This document shows, one piece after another, positions 10,989 through 20,600 of a DNA stretch of 64,000 nucleotides. Source of the DNA: Clostridium weizhouense (lineage in GTDB: Bacteria; Bacillota; Clostridia; Clostridiales; Clostridiaceae); NCBI RefSeq assembly GCF_019431045.1, contig NZ_JAHXPT010000004.1, positions 62,001 through 126,000 on the forward strand. The letters run 5' to 3'. The notes beneath the pieces are model-generated. The model worked only from the letters and a program-made list of their open reading frames with translations, had not been told where the DNA came from and searched no databases. Numbering within the stretch: position 1 is the stretch's first letter; the number at the start of each line of letters is the position of its first letter. Both the position numbers and the translations under genes were made by a program.

Positions 10989-11954
10989 CTAACTATAAAT
11001 TATTTCTTTAGCTAAAATACTATACATAGGTCCAACTAATATTCCAAGTATACCAAAAATTTGTACACCAATATATATAGAAATCAGTACTAATAAAGGA
11101 TGTATATCTAGTTTATCACTTAAAAATTTAGCCTCCAAAATTTCTCTTATGACTTGAACTAATATATATAAACACATAAGACCAAAGGCATGTATAAAAT
11201 CTTTTATTATAATATTGTATATTATAATTGGAATAAATACAATTATAGTTCCAACATATGGTAATATATCTAATGCACCACAAAGTATTCCTAGAATAAA
11301 TGAATTTGGTATTCTAAGTATTAAAAAACCAATCATAATTTCAAGAGTAGAAATTAATACTAAAATTATTTCTATTGTGAACATTTTACCAAAATTCTCT
11401 TTTTGTTTCTTTATTTTTATCATCATTTCTTCAGGAAATAATATAAAAATTATCTTTTGAAGTTTTTCCATATCTACTAAAATAAAAAAAGCTGATATAT
11501 TTCCTATAAAATAAGCTATTATTCCTTCCCCTGTAGTTAAAGCACCTTTCCTTATAGTTTCCTGATTTATAATGGAAATTACATTTTTACCAATCTCCAG
11601 CTTTTCAAATTTAAAATCAATTACAGAACATATATCCTGTATAATTCTATTTATAACTTCCATATTTTTTACATATACCTTTTGAACAATATCAAAAATT
11701 CCACTTCCTAAATATAATATTAAAAGAATCATTAAAATATTTATTATAACAATACTTAAAGCCCCTGCTATTTTATCAGGAATATTTAATTTAATCATCA
11801 TTCTATATAAAGGACTCGCTATTAAGAATATTATAATCATGGATAAAAATGGCTTAAAATAATATTTAATAACATATGTAATTATAAGCATTATTAAAAG
11901 TAATATAACTAACGAAATAATTTTTTTATATTTTTGAAAAATACTGTCCACCAC
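10989..11954 (-). CDS. AI-2E family membrane transporter / permease
   Basis: A 321-residue protein of the AI-2E (UPF0118) family, with about seven or eight hydrophobic segments: two at the N terminus (about 12-50), one near 60-85, a soluble amphipathic stretch (90-145), and a cluster of helices in the C-terminal half including the family-typical LCGALDILPYVGTIIVFIP. Members have been proposed as exporters or as cation/proton antiporters; the substrate cannot be read from the sequence. The start is uncertain: the frame opens with two GTG codons that overlap the only G-rich stretch (GGGTGGTGG), so initiation may be a few codons later. It lies between the cdsA terminator and dxr. Confidence 0.8.
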   Translation of the reverse strand: MVDSIFQKYKKIISLVILLLIMLIITYVIKYYFKPFLSMIIIFLIASPLYRMMIKLNIPDKIAGALSIVIINILMILLILYLGSGIFDIVQKVYVKNMEVINRIIQDICSVIDFKFEKLEIGKNVISIINQETIRKGALTTGEGIIAYFIGNISAFFILVDMEKLQKIIFILFPEEMMIKIKKQKENFGKMFTIEIILVLISTLEIMIGFLILRIPNSFILGILCGALDILPYVGTIIVFIPIIIYNIIIKDFIHAFGLMCLYILVQVIREILEAKFLSDKLDIHPLLVLISIYIGVQIFGILGILVGPMYSILAKEIIYS

Positions 11955-12019
11955 CCATAAATTACTTTTTATAATATATGCTTTAAGTTACATTTAAATT
12001 ATTATTTTATAACAAAAAA

Positions 12020-12055
12020 ACTACCCCAAAAACACAAACATATTTTTGAGATAGT
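12020..12055 (-). terminator. Intrinsic terminator of uppS-cdsA
   Basis: A 13-bp stem with G-U pairs (arms 12020-12032 and 12043-12055) with a 10-nt loop, followed on the minus strand by seven T residues (12013-12019). It is placed just after the cdsA stop. Confidence 0.8.
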
Positions 12056-12072
12056 AAAATATATAAGAATAA

Positions 12073-12867
12073 TTATATATTAACTATAAAAGTTAAATAA
12101 TAAAATACTACTGTAGCTGAAAATAATATACTATCAAATCTATCAAGTATTCCTCCATGTCCTGGAATAAGATTACTATAATCCTTAATTCCAACATACC
12201 TTTTAATTGATGAAGCAACCAAATCCCCGAATTGACTAAAAACTCCACATAAAGCACCTATAATCAAATAATGAGATAATGGCATAATAAATTGATAATT
12301 ATTAACTATAAATCCAAAAATACCACAAAATAAAATTGAGCCTAAAAGTCCTCCTATAGATCCTTCTATTGTTTTCTTTGGCGAAACCTTAGGACACAGT
12401 TTATTCTTCCCCAAAAATCTTCCTGCATAATATGCACTTGTATCAGTCATCCAAGAACCTATAAATATAAGCCATACTAAAAATTCCCCGTTAGGTTTTG
12501 TATTAACTAAATATACAAAGCTAAAAAGAATTCCTGCATAAATAAAACCTAACAGTGTTAAAGAAACATCTATAAAAGTGTACTTTAAATTTACAACAGG
12601 TATAATCAATAATATAAACATAGCAAATATAATAACATACATCATAATGTTAAAATCATTATTCAAAAAATAATATGCTACTAGCAATAAATATCCTATT
12701 AATGATACCGGTTTAAATTTTGCATTTTTTAAAGCTTCATAAAATTCCCAAAGCCCCATAACTGATAATAAAATTATAAAAGTTTTAAGATAAATTCCTC
12801 CAAGAAAAATAAATATTATAAATGGAGCAATCATAAGTGCGCCCAAATATCTGTTATTAGATTTCAA
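12073..12867 (-). CDS. cdsA: Phosphatidate cytidylyltransferase CdsA
   Basis: CdsA makes CDP-diacylglycerol from phosphatidate and CTP, the branch point of phospholipid synthesis. The 264-residue integral membrane protein has about eight hydrophobic helices and ends with the family signature: SSIKRYVGIKDYSN followed by LIPGHGGILDRFDS, carrying the conserved K-D, HGG and D-R-x-D residues. It follows uppS by 18 nt, a conserved pairing, and is closed by a strong terminator. The acyl-phosphate starter enzyme PlsX of the same pathway is encoded in another part of the window. Confidence 0.97.
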   Translation of the reverse strand: MKSNNRYLGALMIAPFIIFIFLGGIYLKTFIILLSVMGLWEFYEALKNAKFKPVSLIGYLLLVAYYFLNNDFNIMMYVIIFAMFILLIIPVVNLKYTFIDVSLTLLGFIYAGILFSFVYLVNTKPNGEFLVWLIFIGSWMTDTSAYYAGRFLGKNKLCPKVSPKKTIEGSIGGLLGSILFCGIFGFIVNNYQFIMPLSHYLIIGALCGVFSQFGDLVASSIKRYVGIKDYSNLIPGHGGILDRFDSILFSATVVFYYLTFIVNI

Positions 12868-12885
12868 AAAACAATCACTCCTTTT

Positions 12886-13644
12886 TTATTTTATTCCACC
12901 AAATCTTCTATCTCTATTTTGGTAATCTAATATAGCTTTTTGTAAATCATCTTCATTAAAATCAGGCCAAGCTATATCAGAATACCAGAATTCCGAATAA
13001 GCACATTGCCATAACAAAAAATTACTAATTCTTTGTTCCCCTGAAGGTCTAATAATCAAATCTGGATCTGGCATTCCTTTAGTATATATGTAATTTGATA
13101 TTAACTCTTCATTAATATTTTCAGTTTTTATTTTTGCTTCTTCTAAATCTTTTATTATAAATTTTACAGCTCTAACCAATTCATCTCTTCCACCATAATT
13201 TAATGCAAGATTTAAATTTATATCAACGTTTTTGCTTGTTATTTCCATTGCTCTTTCTAAATTCACTTTACATTCTGTAGGAAATTTTTCTATATCACCA
13301 AGAACATTTATTTTAACTCCATTTTTATTAAGTTCATCTACTTCTTTTTTTAAATATAAAACTAAAAGTTTCATTAATGCATTTACTTCTTCTTTAGGTC
13401 TTTTCCAATTTTCGGTTGAAAATGCATATAAAGTTAAATATTTCACTCCTAATCTTTTTGACTCTTTAACTATCTTTCTTATAGTTTCAACTCCAGCTTT
13501 ATGTCCCATACTTCTAGGTAAATTTCTTTTTTTAGCCCAACGTCCATTTCCATCCATTATTATAGCTATATGTTTAGGTACATTATTCATATCTAAAATA
13601 AGTTCTTCTTTATAACGCTTTTTTGACTTAAATATTTCTAACAT
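12886..13644 (-). CDS. uppS: Undecaprenyl diphosphate synthase UppS
   Basis: UppS condenses isopentenyl units on farnesyl diphosphate to make the C55 carrier lipid for cell-wall synthesis. The cis-prenyltransferase motif IAIIMDGNGRWAK holds the catalytic Asp in the MDGNGRWAK stretch (residues 30-38), and the C-terminal RPSGEQRISNFLLWQ motif is present. I use the second ATG (13644), giving 252 residues: the AGGGGG site is 6 nt before it but touches the first ATG (13650). Upstream lies a 390-nt non-coding region with repeat sequences rather than an obvious promoter. It is cotranscribed with cdsA. Confidence 0.96.
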   Translation of the reverse strand: MLEIFKSKKRYKEELILDMNNVPKHIAIIMDGNGRWAKKRNLPRSMGHKAGVETIRKIVKESKRLGVKYLTLYAFSTENWKRPKEEVNALMKLLVLYLKKEVDELNKNGVKINVLGDIEKFPTECKVNLERAMEITSKNVDINLNLALNYGGRDELVRAVKFIIKDLEEAKIKTENINEELISNYIYTKGMPDPDLIIRPSGEQRISNFLLWQCAYSEFWYSDIAWPDFNEDDLQKAILDYQNRDRRFGGIK

Positions 13645-14039
13645 CTTCATCCCCCTTTTAATCTGTGCTTTTATTTCTCCTTATATAAAGATTTTAGGTA
13701 TATGAACAAAAATAACGAATCCCAAATGCTCTGATTATTTTTCATTAGACAAGAAAGTCTATTGATCTTATAACCATTCTATTATGCAAATTTGTTTACG
13801 CAGTATAATGGAAAATCGGCTTGACAAATGGACTTATTATTTTTTGATTATACCTTAAAACACAAATTTAAGATTTAGCCATATAAAAGAAAATAATAGT
13901 TTAAAAATACTTTTTATATTTTGTCCCAAACAAGCATAAAAAAATCAAGTTAAAAACAAAACTATTAAGTTGGATTTGTCAACAAAATATGTAGTATATT
14001 AGTCTATTATTTTTTGAATCTCACATTATTAATTAAGTA
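13645..14039. other. Non-coding region between frr terminator and uppS, with repeats
   Basis: About 395 nt without a convincing ORF. It holds one copy of a dispersed repeat (block A at 13789-13809 and block B at about 13831-13852), a second block-B-like copy (13999-14020), and between them an imperfect inverted repeat: TTGACAAAT near 13821 opposite ATTTGTCAA near 13975, with further partial complementarity inwards. The uppS promoter must lie here, but I see no good -35/-10 pair. Confidence 0.6.
13789..13852 (+). repeat. Dispersed intergenic repeat, copy 1 (upstream of uppS)
   Basis: Block A (AATTTG..TACGCAGTAT, 13789-13809) matches copy 2 in 17 of 21 positions and copy 3 in 17 of 21, with ACGCAGTAT identical to copy 2. 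After about 21 nt comes block B (TTATTATTTTTTGATT), also seen at similar spacing in copies 2 and 3. The orientation relative to the downstream minus-strand gene is the same in all three copies. An AAGAAAG lies 32 nt before ATTTG, as it does at 31 nt in copy 2. Confidence 0.55.
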
Positions 14040-14065
14040 AAAAACCTGCTAAATAGCAGGTTTTT
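14040..14065 (-). terminator. Intrinsic terminator of pyrH-frr
   Basis: A perfect 11-bp stem (AAAAACCTGCT at 14040-14050 and its complement at 14055-14065) with a 4-nt loop; the minus strand continues GGTTTTTTAC. It begins 5 nt after the frr stop codon. Confidence 0.9.
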
Positions 14066-14070
14066 AAGAT

Positions 14071-14628
14071 TTATATTGACAGAATCTCTTTTTCTTTTGC
14101 AACTATTATATTATCTATTTGTTTTATAATAGCATCAGTCTTCTTCTGAACATCATCTTCACCTTTTTTGATTTCGTCCTCAGATATTTCACCATCTTTT
14201 TTTAATCCTTTAATTTTTTCATTAGCATCTCTTCTTATTGATCTTACTGCTACTTTTGACTCTTCCCCTGTTTTCTTCACTTTCTTAACAAGATCTTTTC
14301 TAGTCTCTTCAGTTAATTCAGGTATAATTAATCTGATTACAGAACCATCGTTTGAAGGATTTAAACCTAAGTCTGATTTTAATATAGATTTTTCTATATC
14401 TTTTAATAGTGTTTTTTCCCATGGTGTTATCATTAATACTCTTGGCTCTGGAGCAGAAATATTTGCCACTTGTGATAACGGGCACATACTTCCATAATAA
14501 TCCACTTGAATTCTATCAAGCATACTTGGATTAGCTCTTCCTGCCTTCATAGTGCTTAAATCCGTTTCTAAAACAGATATAGTTTTTTTCATTTTTGTTT
14601 CTGCATTTTTAATGATATCCTTGATCAT
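14071..14628 (-). CDS. frr: Ribosome recycling factor
   Basis: RRF works with EF-G to split the post-termination ribosome. The 185-residue protein has the family three-helix bundle with the hinge/domain II segment beginning KAGRANPSMLDRIQVDYYG and the C-terminal RSIRRDANEKIKGLKKDGEISEDE helix region typical of RRF. The ATG follows AGGAGG at 8-nt spacing. It lies 10 nt after pyrH and is closed by a strong terminator; the pyrH-frr pair downstream of rpsB-tsf is conserved across bacteria. Confidence 0.98.
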   Translation of the reverse strand: MIKDIIKNAETKMKKTISVLETDLSTMKAGRANPSMLDRIQVDYYGSMCPLSQVANISAPEPRVLMITPWEKTLLKDIEKSILKSDLGLNPSNDGSVIRLIIPELTEETRKDLVKKVKKTGEESKVAVRSIRRDANEKIKGLKKDGEISEDEIKKGEDDVQKKTDAIIKQIDNIIVAKEKEILSI

Positions 14629-14638
14629 GCTTATCCTC

Positions 14639-15373
<735 letters not shown>

Positions 15374-15418
15374 TTAGGTGTTATAAAAATGTATGAAATT
15401 AAGTTATTTTCTTTAAAA

Positions 15419-15443
15419 AAAGAGAACACAGAGTGTCCTCTTT
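15419..15443 (-). terminator. Intrinsic terminator of rpsB-tsf
   Basis: An 11-bp stem (15419-15429 with 15433-15443, one G-T pair) and a 3-nt loop, followed by a minus-strand run of seven T residues. It lies 16 nt past the tsf stop. Confidence 0.85.
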
Positions 15444-15459
15444 AGTTTTATATATTTTA

Positions 15460-16371
15460 CTATTTTCCGATTTGTTTAGCAACTTCTTCAGCAAAGTTTT
15501 CTTCAGCTTTTTCGATTCCTTCTCCTCTTTCAAATCTTACATACTTATTAACTGTAATTGGAGAACCTACTTCTTTAGATTTTTCTTCGATAAACTTAGT
15601 TATTGTTTTATCTCCATCTTTAACCCAAAGTTGTTCAAGAAGACAAACTTCTTTGTAGTATTTTTGAATTCTTCCCATAACCATTTTGTCAACGATTTTT
15701 TCTGGTTTTCCTTCATTTAAAGCTTGAACTCTGTAAATTTCTTTTTCTTTTTCAAGAGCTTCTTGATCCACATCATCTTTTGATAAGAATAGTGGGTTTG
15801 CAGCAGCTATTTGCATACAAAGTTCTTTTGCCACTTCTTCAACTACTGGTGATTCTGTAGCACAAGCAATTTCTACTAGAACTCCAATTCTTCCACCACC
15901 ATGGATATAGCTCTTAACCACACCATTATCTAATGAGAATTTAACAAATCTTCTTACAGTCATGTTTTCACCAAGTTTAGCAATTAAACCTGTTAAAGCT
16001 TCAGTAACTGTAGCTTCTCCATCAAATTTTTCATTGATAAATTCTTCTACTGTTGTAGCTGATGTTGTAACAGCTATTTTAGCTAAATTATCAGCAAATG
16101 CTATAAACTCATCATTTGCAGCAACGAAATCTGTTTCACAGTTAAGTTCAACAATTGCTCCACTCTTTTTGTCTTCAGAAATATATGTTTTAACTAGACC
16201 TTCAGCAGCAACTCTTCCTGATTTCTTAGCCGCAGCCGCAAGTCCTTTTTCTCTTAATACTTCGATAGCTTTTTCGATATCACCATCTGTTTCTGTTAAT
16301 GCTTTTTTGCAGTCCATCATTCCTGCGCCAGTTCTTTCTCTTAATTCTTTAACTGATTTTGCAGTTATCAT
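15460..16371 (-). CDS. tsf: Translation elongation factor Ts
   Basis: EF-Ts is the nucleotide-exchange factor of EF-Tu. The N-terminal UBA-like module carries the signature [16 protein letters not shown] (residues about 10-25), and the [10 protein letters not shown] motif that contacts EF-Tu is near residue 80. The 303-residue length fits the two-subdomain form. It is downstream of rpsB, separated by about 200 nt that contain two hairpins, and is closed by a terminator. Confidence 0.98.
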   Translation of the reverse strand: MITAKSVKELRERTGAGMMDCKKALTETDGDIEKAIEVLREKGLAAAAKKSGRVAAEGLVKTYISEDKKSGAIVELNCETDFVAANDEFIAFADNLAKIAVTTSATTVEEFINEKFDGEATVTEALTGLIAKLGENMTVRRFVKFSLDNGVVKSYIHGGGRIGVLVEIACATESPVVEEVAKELCMQIAAANPLFLSKDDVDQEALEKEKEIYRVQALNEGKPEKIVDKMVMGRIQKYYKEVCLLEQLWVKDGDKTITKFIEEKSKEVGSPITVNKYVRFERGEGIEKAEENFAEEVAKQIGK

Positions 16372-16445
16372 TATTAAATTCCTCCTTAAATATCTATTAA
16401 TCCTTATATTAATTTAATAATTTATTAAACTAATATTTAGAAGAA

Positions 16446-16562
16446 CTTATCTAAGAGTATACGTTTATATTAAACTCTATAAAAGTTAATTTTCTATATT
16501 CTTAGATAAAGGTAACCCTTGCAATTTAGGGTAGAAGACAAAACATATATGTTTTGCCTTCT
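16446..16562 (-). promoter_or_regulatory. Paired hairpins in the rpsB-tsf intergenic region
   Basis: Right after the rpsB stop is a 14-bp near-perfect stem (16533-16562, one G-U pair on the minus strand) without a U-tract. Further down, TTATCTAAG (16446-16454) is complementary to CTTAGATAA (16501-16509), with partial extension on the inner side. Neither looks like a classical terminator. They may stabilise or process the rpsB segment so that rpsB and tsf are made in different amounts. Confidence 0.4.
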
Positions 16563-16572
16563 ATTATCTAAA

Positions 16573-17274
16573 CTATTCAGCTAATTCTTCGCCTTGTCTT
16601 CCTTCCATGATAGCATCAGCCATTTTAGCAGTTATTAATTTAACAGCTCTTATAGCATCATCATTACCAGGAATTACATAGTCAACTTCTTCTGGATCAC
16701 AGTTAGTATCTACAATAGCAACTACAGGTATTCCAAGAATTTTAGCTTCTAATATAGCATTCTTTTCTTTTCTTGGGTCAACTACAAACATAGCACCTAT
16801 GTTACCTGCATCTAAGTTTTTGATACCGCCAAGATTCTTTTCTAGTTTTTCCATTTCTCCCTTTAATTTTATAACTTCTTTCTTAGGAAGAACTTCGAAT
16901 GTTCCATCTTCTTGCATTGTTTCTATTTCAGCTAATCTCTTGATTCTTGCTTTAATAGTAGTGAAGTTTGTTAACATTCCACCTAACCATCTATTGTTTA
17001 CAAAGTGCATGTTGCTTCTTATAGCTTCATCTTTTATAGCTTCTTGAGCTTGCTTCTTTGTTCCAACGAAAAGTACATCTTTACCTTCAGTAGCTACTTC
17101 TTTAATAAAGTTGTAAGCTTCTTCAGCTTTTTTAACTGTTTTTTGAAGGTCTATGATATAAATACCATTTCTTTCTGTGAAAATGTATGGAGCCATTTTA
17201 GGGTTCCATCTTCTTGTTTGGTGTCCAAAGTGTACACCTGCTTCTAATAATTGTTTCATTGATATTACTGACAT
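16573..17274 (-). CDS. rpsB: 30S ribosomal protein S2
   Basis: S2 joins the 30S subunit late and bridges head and body. The 233-residue protein shows [19 protein letters not shown] at the N terminus, [13 protein letters not shown] in the middle and the [23 protein letters not shown] motif in the C-terminal third, all diagnostic. The ATG follows AGGAGGTAA; a second copy of GGAGGTAA lies 14 nt further upstream. The gene has a near-consensus promoter (17382-17410) and a leader of about 100 nt that can fold into a long stem, suggesting feedback control by S2. Confidence 0.98.
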   Translation of the reverse strand: MSVISMKQLLEAGVHFGHQTRRWNPKMAPYIFTERNGIYIIDLQKTVKKAEEAYNFIKEVATEGKDVLFVGTKKQAQEAIKDEAIRSNMHFVNNRWLGGMLTNFTTIKARIKRLAEIETMQEDGTFEVLPKKEVIKLKGEMEKLEKNLGGIKNLDAGNIGAMFVVDPRKEKNAILEAKILGIPVVAIVDTNCDPEEVDYVIPGNDDAIRAVKLITAKMADAIMEGRQGEELAE

Positions 17275-17300
17275 TTTGTTACCTCCTTGGTTTTTACCTC

Positions 17301-17360
17301 CATCATCTTCTACTCACAATTCTTCCCTAAAAGGGCACCAAAATCATGAATTGGATGATG
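17301..17360 (-). promoter_or_regulatory. Structured rpsB leader (candidate S2 autoregulatory RNA)
   Basis: Three nested complementary segments: CATCATC/GATGATG (17354-17360 with 17301-17307), CAATTC/GAATTG (17348-17353 with 17317-17322), and CCC/GGG closing a small loop (17325-17335). The structure ends just before two GGAGGTAA ribosome sites. r-protein leaders commonly work as translational operators; that this one binds S2 is my inference. Confidence 0.5.
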
Positions 17361-17381
17361 TGTGTATTTGTTACCTTAAAC

Positions 17382-17410
17382 AGTATAACATAAGGTGTTT
17401 AAGGTATCAA
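17382..17410 (-). promoter_or_regulatory. Promoter of rpsB-tsf
   Basis: TTGATA (17405-17410) and TATACT (17382-17387) separated by exactly 17 nt, about 108 nt upstream of the rpsB ATG, downstream of the codY terminator. Confidence 0.8.
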
Positions 17411-17460
17411 CAAAAAAAATTCTTTTTTTATTTATTTAAATAAAATAATTTAACCAAAAT

Positions 17461-17491
17461 AAAAGAAACTAAGTAAAACTTAGTTTCTTTT
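17461..17491 (-). terminator. Intrinsic terminator of codY
   Basis: A perfect 13-bp stem (17461-17473 with 17479-17491), 5-nt loop, minus-strand tail TTTTATTTTGG. It isolates codY from the rpsB promoter. Confidence 0.85.
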
Positions 17492-17539
17492 ATTTATAGC
17501 TCGTCTAATTTCAATATAATATACATAAATAATCTAATA

Positions 17540-18316
17540 TTATTTTATTTTTTTAAGTTCTTCTAATAATTTTTCATTTAATACTCTAATATAAGTCCCT
17601 TTCATTCCTAAAGATCTAGACTCAATTACTCCAGCACTTTCAAATTTTCTTAATGCATTAACAATAACACTTCTAGTTATTCCTACTTTGTCAGCAATTT
17701 TTGAAGCAACTAAAAGACCCTCATTTCCATTTAGTTCTTCAAATATATGTTCTACCGCTTCTAGTTCTGAATATGAAAGAGTACCTATAGCTAATTGAAC
17801 AACAGCTTTTTTTCTTGTTTGCTCACTAAGTTCTTCTTGCATTGCTCTAAGCATTTCCATTCCTACTATAGTAGCACTATACTCTACTAATACTAAGTCA
17901 TCATCAGTAAATTCTGTTCCGAATCTTGCTAATATAAGTGTACCTAATCTTTCTCTACTTCCCATAATAGGAACTATTGTAGATATCTTATCTTTTGCTT
18001 TGCAATCTCCAATTTCAGCGAATACACATCTACCTTGATTATAAAGGTTAGATAAAGTTTCATTACTTTCTAAAAGTGTAAGGTTATAATCTTCTGGAAA
18101 TTGTTTATCTTCTATAACTTTTTTCTTCATTGCTTCACATTCAAAGCCTTTAGAAAAAGTATATCCTAAAACTTTACCTTTTTTACTTACTATATATGCA
18201 TTACAGTCTAAAACTTCACTTAAAAGCGAACATATATCTTGAAATGCTAAAGGATCCGTTCCTGATTTTTGTAGAATTTTATTTAATCTTCTTGTCTTAT
18301 TTAATAGAGACGACAT
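17540..18316 (-). CDS. codY: Global transcriptional regulator CodY
   Basis: CodY is the GTP- and branched-chain-amino-acid-responsive regulator that represses nutrient-scavenging, and in clostridia also toxin and sporulation genes, in rich conditions. The 258-residue protein has the N-terminal GAF domain (about 1-155) and a C-terminal winged helix containing [19 protein letters not shown] (about 203-221). Here codY lies after topA rather than after the codV-clpQ-clpY genes of Bacillus. CodY-box-like sequences in its own upstream region suggest autoregulation. Confidence 0.97.
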   Translation of the reverse strand: MSSLLNKTRRLNKILQKSGTDPLAFQDICSLLSEVLDCNAYIVSKKGKVLGYTFSKGFECEAMKKKVIEDKQFPEDYNLTLLESNETLSNLYNQGRCVFAEIGDCKAKDKISTIVPIMGSRERLGTLILARFGTEFTDDDLVLVEYSATIVGMEMLRAMQEELSEQTRKKAVVQLAIGTLSYSELEAVEHIFEELNGNEGLLVASKIADKVGITRSVIVNALRKFESAGVIESRSLGMKGTYIRVLNEKLLEELKKIK

Positions 18317-18352
18317 CTTTTATCCTCCTTGTTAACCTCACAATAATACTTG

Positions 18353-18454
18353 ATTATACAAACAGAATATAATCTTTTTGAAAATTCTTAATTTAATGAA
18401 TTTTCTTGCAAGTCCTAATAATTTTAGTCTATCACATAAAATATAGGTTTACAA
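18353..18454 (-). promoter_or_regulatory. codY promoter region with CodY-box-like sites
   Basis: A possible promoter is TTGTAA (18449-18454), 17 nt, TAGACT (18426-18431); a second is TATAAT (18353-18358) without a good -35. Between them, AATTTTCAAAAAGAT (18372-18386, minus strand) differs from the CodY box AATTTTCWGAAAATT at 3 of 15 positions and AATTTTCTTGCAAGT (18399-18413, plus strand) at 4. They share a perfect 8-bp inverted repeat GAAAATTC/GAATTTTC (18380-18387, 18398-18405). The box overlaps the -35 region of the second promoter. Confidence 0.45.
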
Positions 18455-18505
18455 CAGTATTTTTTTAAATTCGACATAATAATATAGGTATTTTTTATAT
18501 TTAAG

Positions 18506-20593
18506 CTATTCATTTTTTTCTTCAGGTACTTCTTTAGTATAATCACATTCTTGATTAGAACATTTAACATACTTTCCTTTACTTTTTGAATATTTAAGAA
18601 CCATATAAGAATTACATTTTGGACATTTATCTTTAACTGGTTCATACCAACTTACAAATGTGCACTCTGGATACCCTGAACATCCAAAAAATTTTTTTCC
18701 TTTTTTGCTCTTTTTAGCAACTATTTTCTTTCCACATTCAGGACATGAAACATCTAATTCTTCAACTATAGGTTTAGCATTCTTACATTCTGGATAACCT
18801 GGACAAGCTAAAAACTCTCCATATCTTCCTCTTTTTATTACCATCATACGTCCACATTTATCACATTTAACGTCACTTACTTTATCTTCTATAACTACTT
18901 TAGATATTTCCTTTTCTGCTTTTTCAATAGCTTCTTTTAATGGAGTAAAGAATTCCTCAACTATTTTAGTCCAATTCTCTTTTCCTTCTTCAACATTATC
19001 AAGCTTCTTCTCCATATCTGCTGTAAAATCTACATCTACAATTTGTTTGAAGTATTCACTTACTATATTATTTACTATAAATCCTAATTCTGTAGGAATT
19101 AAATTTTTCTTTTCACGAACTACATAAGTTCTTCCAAGCAATGTAGAAATAGTAGGAACATAGGTACTAGGTCTTCCAATACCTTTTTCTTCTAATAGCT
19201 TAACAAAAGAAGCTTCTGTATACCTTGGAGATGGTTGAGTAAAATGTTGTTTTCCTTCAATAGAAGCACTACTTAATTCTTCTCCTTCTTCTAATACAGG
19301 TAAAGTAACGGATTTTTCATCATCTTCATTTAAGTATTCATATAATTTCATAAAACCATCAAATTCTATTGTTGAACCAGATGCCTTTAATTTATATTCT
19401 CCATTTAATATGTCAATTGAATTTGTATTTAAATTACATGATGCCATTTGACTGGCAACAAATCTATTCCATATTAAAGAATACAATTTATATTGTTCAG
19501 GTGTTAAATTTTTCTTTGCTACTTCTGGAGTAATATCAACATACGTAGGTCTAATAGCTTCATGTGCATCTTGTATGTTTTTCTTTCCTTTGTATACTCT
19601 TGGTGAAACTGGTACATACTCTTTTCCATATTCACTTTCTATAAATGTCTTAGCACTCGCTTGAGCTTCATCTGAAATTCTTACAGAATCTGTTCTCATA
19701 TAAGTAATTAAACCAACAGTACCATACCCTTTTACTTCTACACCTTCATAAAGAACCTGAGCAATTGACATAGTTCTTTTCGTCATAAAGTTTAATTTTT
19801 TACTAGCATCTTGTTGAAGTGTACTTGTTGTAAATGGAGGTAAAGGATTTTTGATTTTCGTTCCTTTTTTTATTGATTTTACTATAAAGTTATTTTCATT
19901 TAATTCTTCTATTATATTATTAGCTTCTTCTTCATTATTAATTTCAAATTTTTTACCTTTATATGTTGAAAGCCTTACTGGAAACTTTTTTCGTTCTTTC
20001 TTTAATATACAATCAACTGACCAATATTCTTTTGGAACAAAAGCCTTAATTTCCTCTTCTCTATCACATATTAATTTTAATGCTGCCGATTGCACTCTTC
20101 CTGCACTAAGTCCCCATTTAACATTTTTCCATAAAATCGGACTTATTTCATAACCTACAAGTCTATCTAATATTCTTCTAGCTTGTTGTGCATCAACTAA
20201 ATCTAAATCTATTGTTCTAGCTTGTTTTATAGCGTCTTTAACCGCTGTTTTAGTAACCTCATTAAAAACTATTCTGCAATTTTCTTCTTCAGATATTTTT
20301 AAAATATTAGCTAAATGCCATGAAATTGCTTCTCCTTCACGGTCGGGGTCAGTTGCCAAATATACTTTGTCAGCTTTTTTAGCAGCTTTTCTAAGCTTAT
20401 CTATTAATTCTCCCTTACCTCTAATAGTTATATACTTAGGTGTATAATTATTTTCTATATCTACACCTAATTTACTTTTGGGCAAATCTCTAACATGCCC
20501 CATAGAGGCTTCCACAATATAATTTTTTCCTAAATATTTGCCGATTGTTTTTGCTTTTGCCGGCGACTCAACAATTACAAGTTTTTGACCCAT
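18506..20593 (-). CDS. topA: DNA topoisomerase I
   Basis: TopA relaxes negative supercoils by passing strands through a transient 5'-phosphotyrosine break. With the ATG at 20593 it has 695 residues: Toprim domain with E9 (VESPAKAKTIGKYLG) and D82-E88 (DPDREGE), catalytic Y298 in ITYMRTDSVRIS, and three C-terminal zinc ribbons (CDKCG..CPGYPEC, CPECG..CSGYPEC, CPKC..CSNQEC). The ATG has only a weak AAGTGG nearby; the strong GGGGGTG lies 34 nt upstream, beyond an 11-bp hairpin that could bring it close. It follows dprA by about 50 nt and is the last gene of comM-dprA-topA. Confidence 0.97.
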   Translation of the reverse strand: MGQKLVIVESPAKAKTIGKYLGKNYIVEASMGHVRDLPKSKLGVDIENNYTPKYITIRGKGELIDKLRKAAKKADKVYLATDPDREGEAISWHLANILKISEEENCRIVFNEVTKTAVKDAIKQARTIDLDLVDAQQARRILDRLVGYEISPILWKNVKWGLSAGRVQSAALKLICDREEEIKAFVPKEYWSVDCILKKERKKFPVRLSTYKGKKFEINNEEEANNIIEELNENNFIVKSIKKGTKIKNPLPPFTTSTLQQDASKKLNFMTKRTMSIAQVLYEGVEVKGYGTVGLITYMRTDSVRISDEAQASAKTFIESEYGKEYVPVSPRVYKGKKNIQDAHEAIRPTYVDITPEVAKKNLTPEQYKLYSLIWNRFVASQMASCNLNTNSIDILNGEYKLKASGSTIEFDGFMKLYEYLNEDDEKSVTLPVLEEGEELSSASIEGKQHFTQPSPRYTEASFVKLLEEKGIGRPSTYVPTISTLLGRTYVVREKKNLIPTELGFIVNNIVSEYFKQIVDVDFTADMEKKLDNVEEGKENWTKIVEEFFTPLKEAIEKAEKEISKVVIEDKVSDVKCDKCGRMMVIKRGRYGEFLACPGYPECKNAKPIVEELDVSCPECGKKIVAKKSKKGKKFFGCSGYPECTFVSWYEPVKDKCPKCNSYMVLKYSKSKGKYVKCSNQECDYTKEVPEEKNE

Positions 20594-20600
20594 AGCTACC

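Noticed and set aside
13600-14040. A small RNA or riboswitch upstream of uppS
   Set aside because: No promoter, conserved aptamer pattern or terminator pair recognised; repeats explain the non-coding length better.
18424-18645. 73-codon minus-strand ORF overlapping the end of topA
   Set aside because: It reads the topA C-terminal zinc-ribbon region in another frame and the codY upstream region; no SD.
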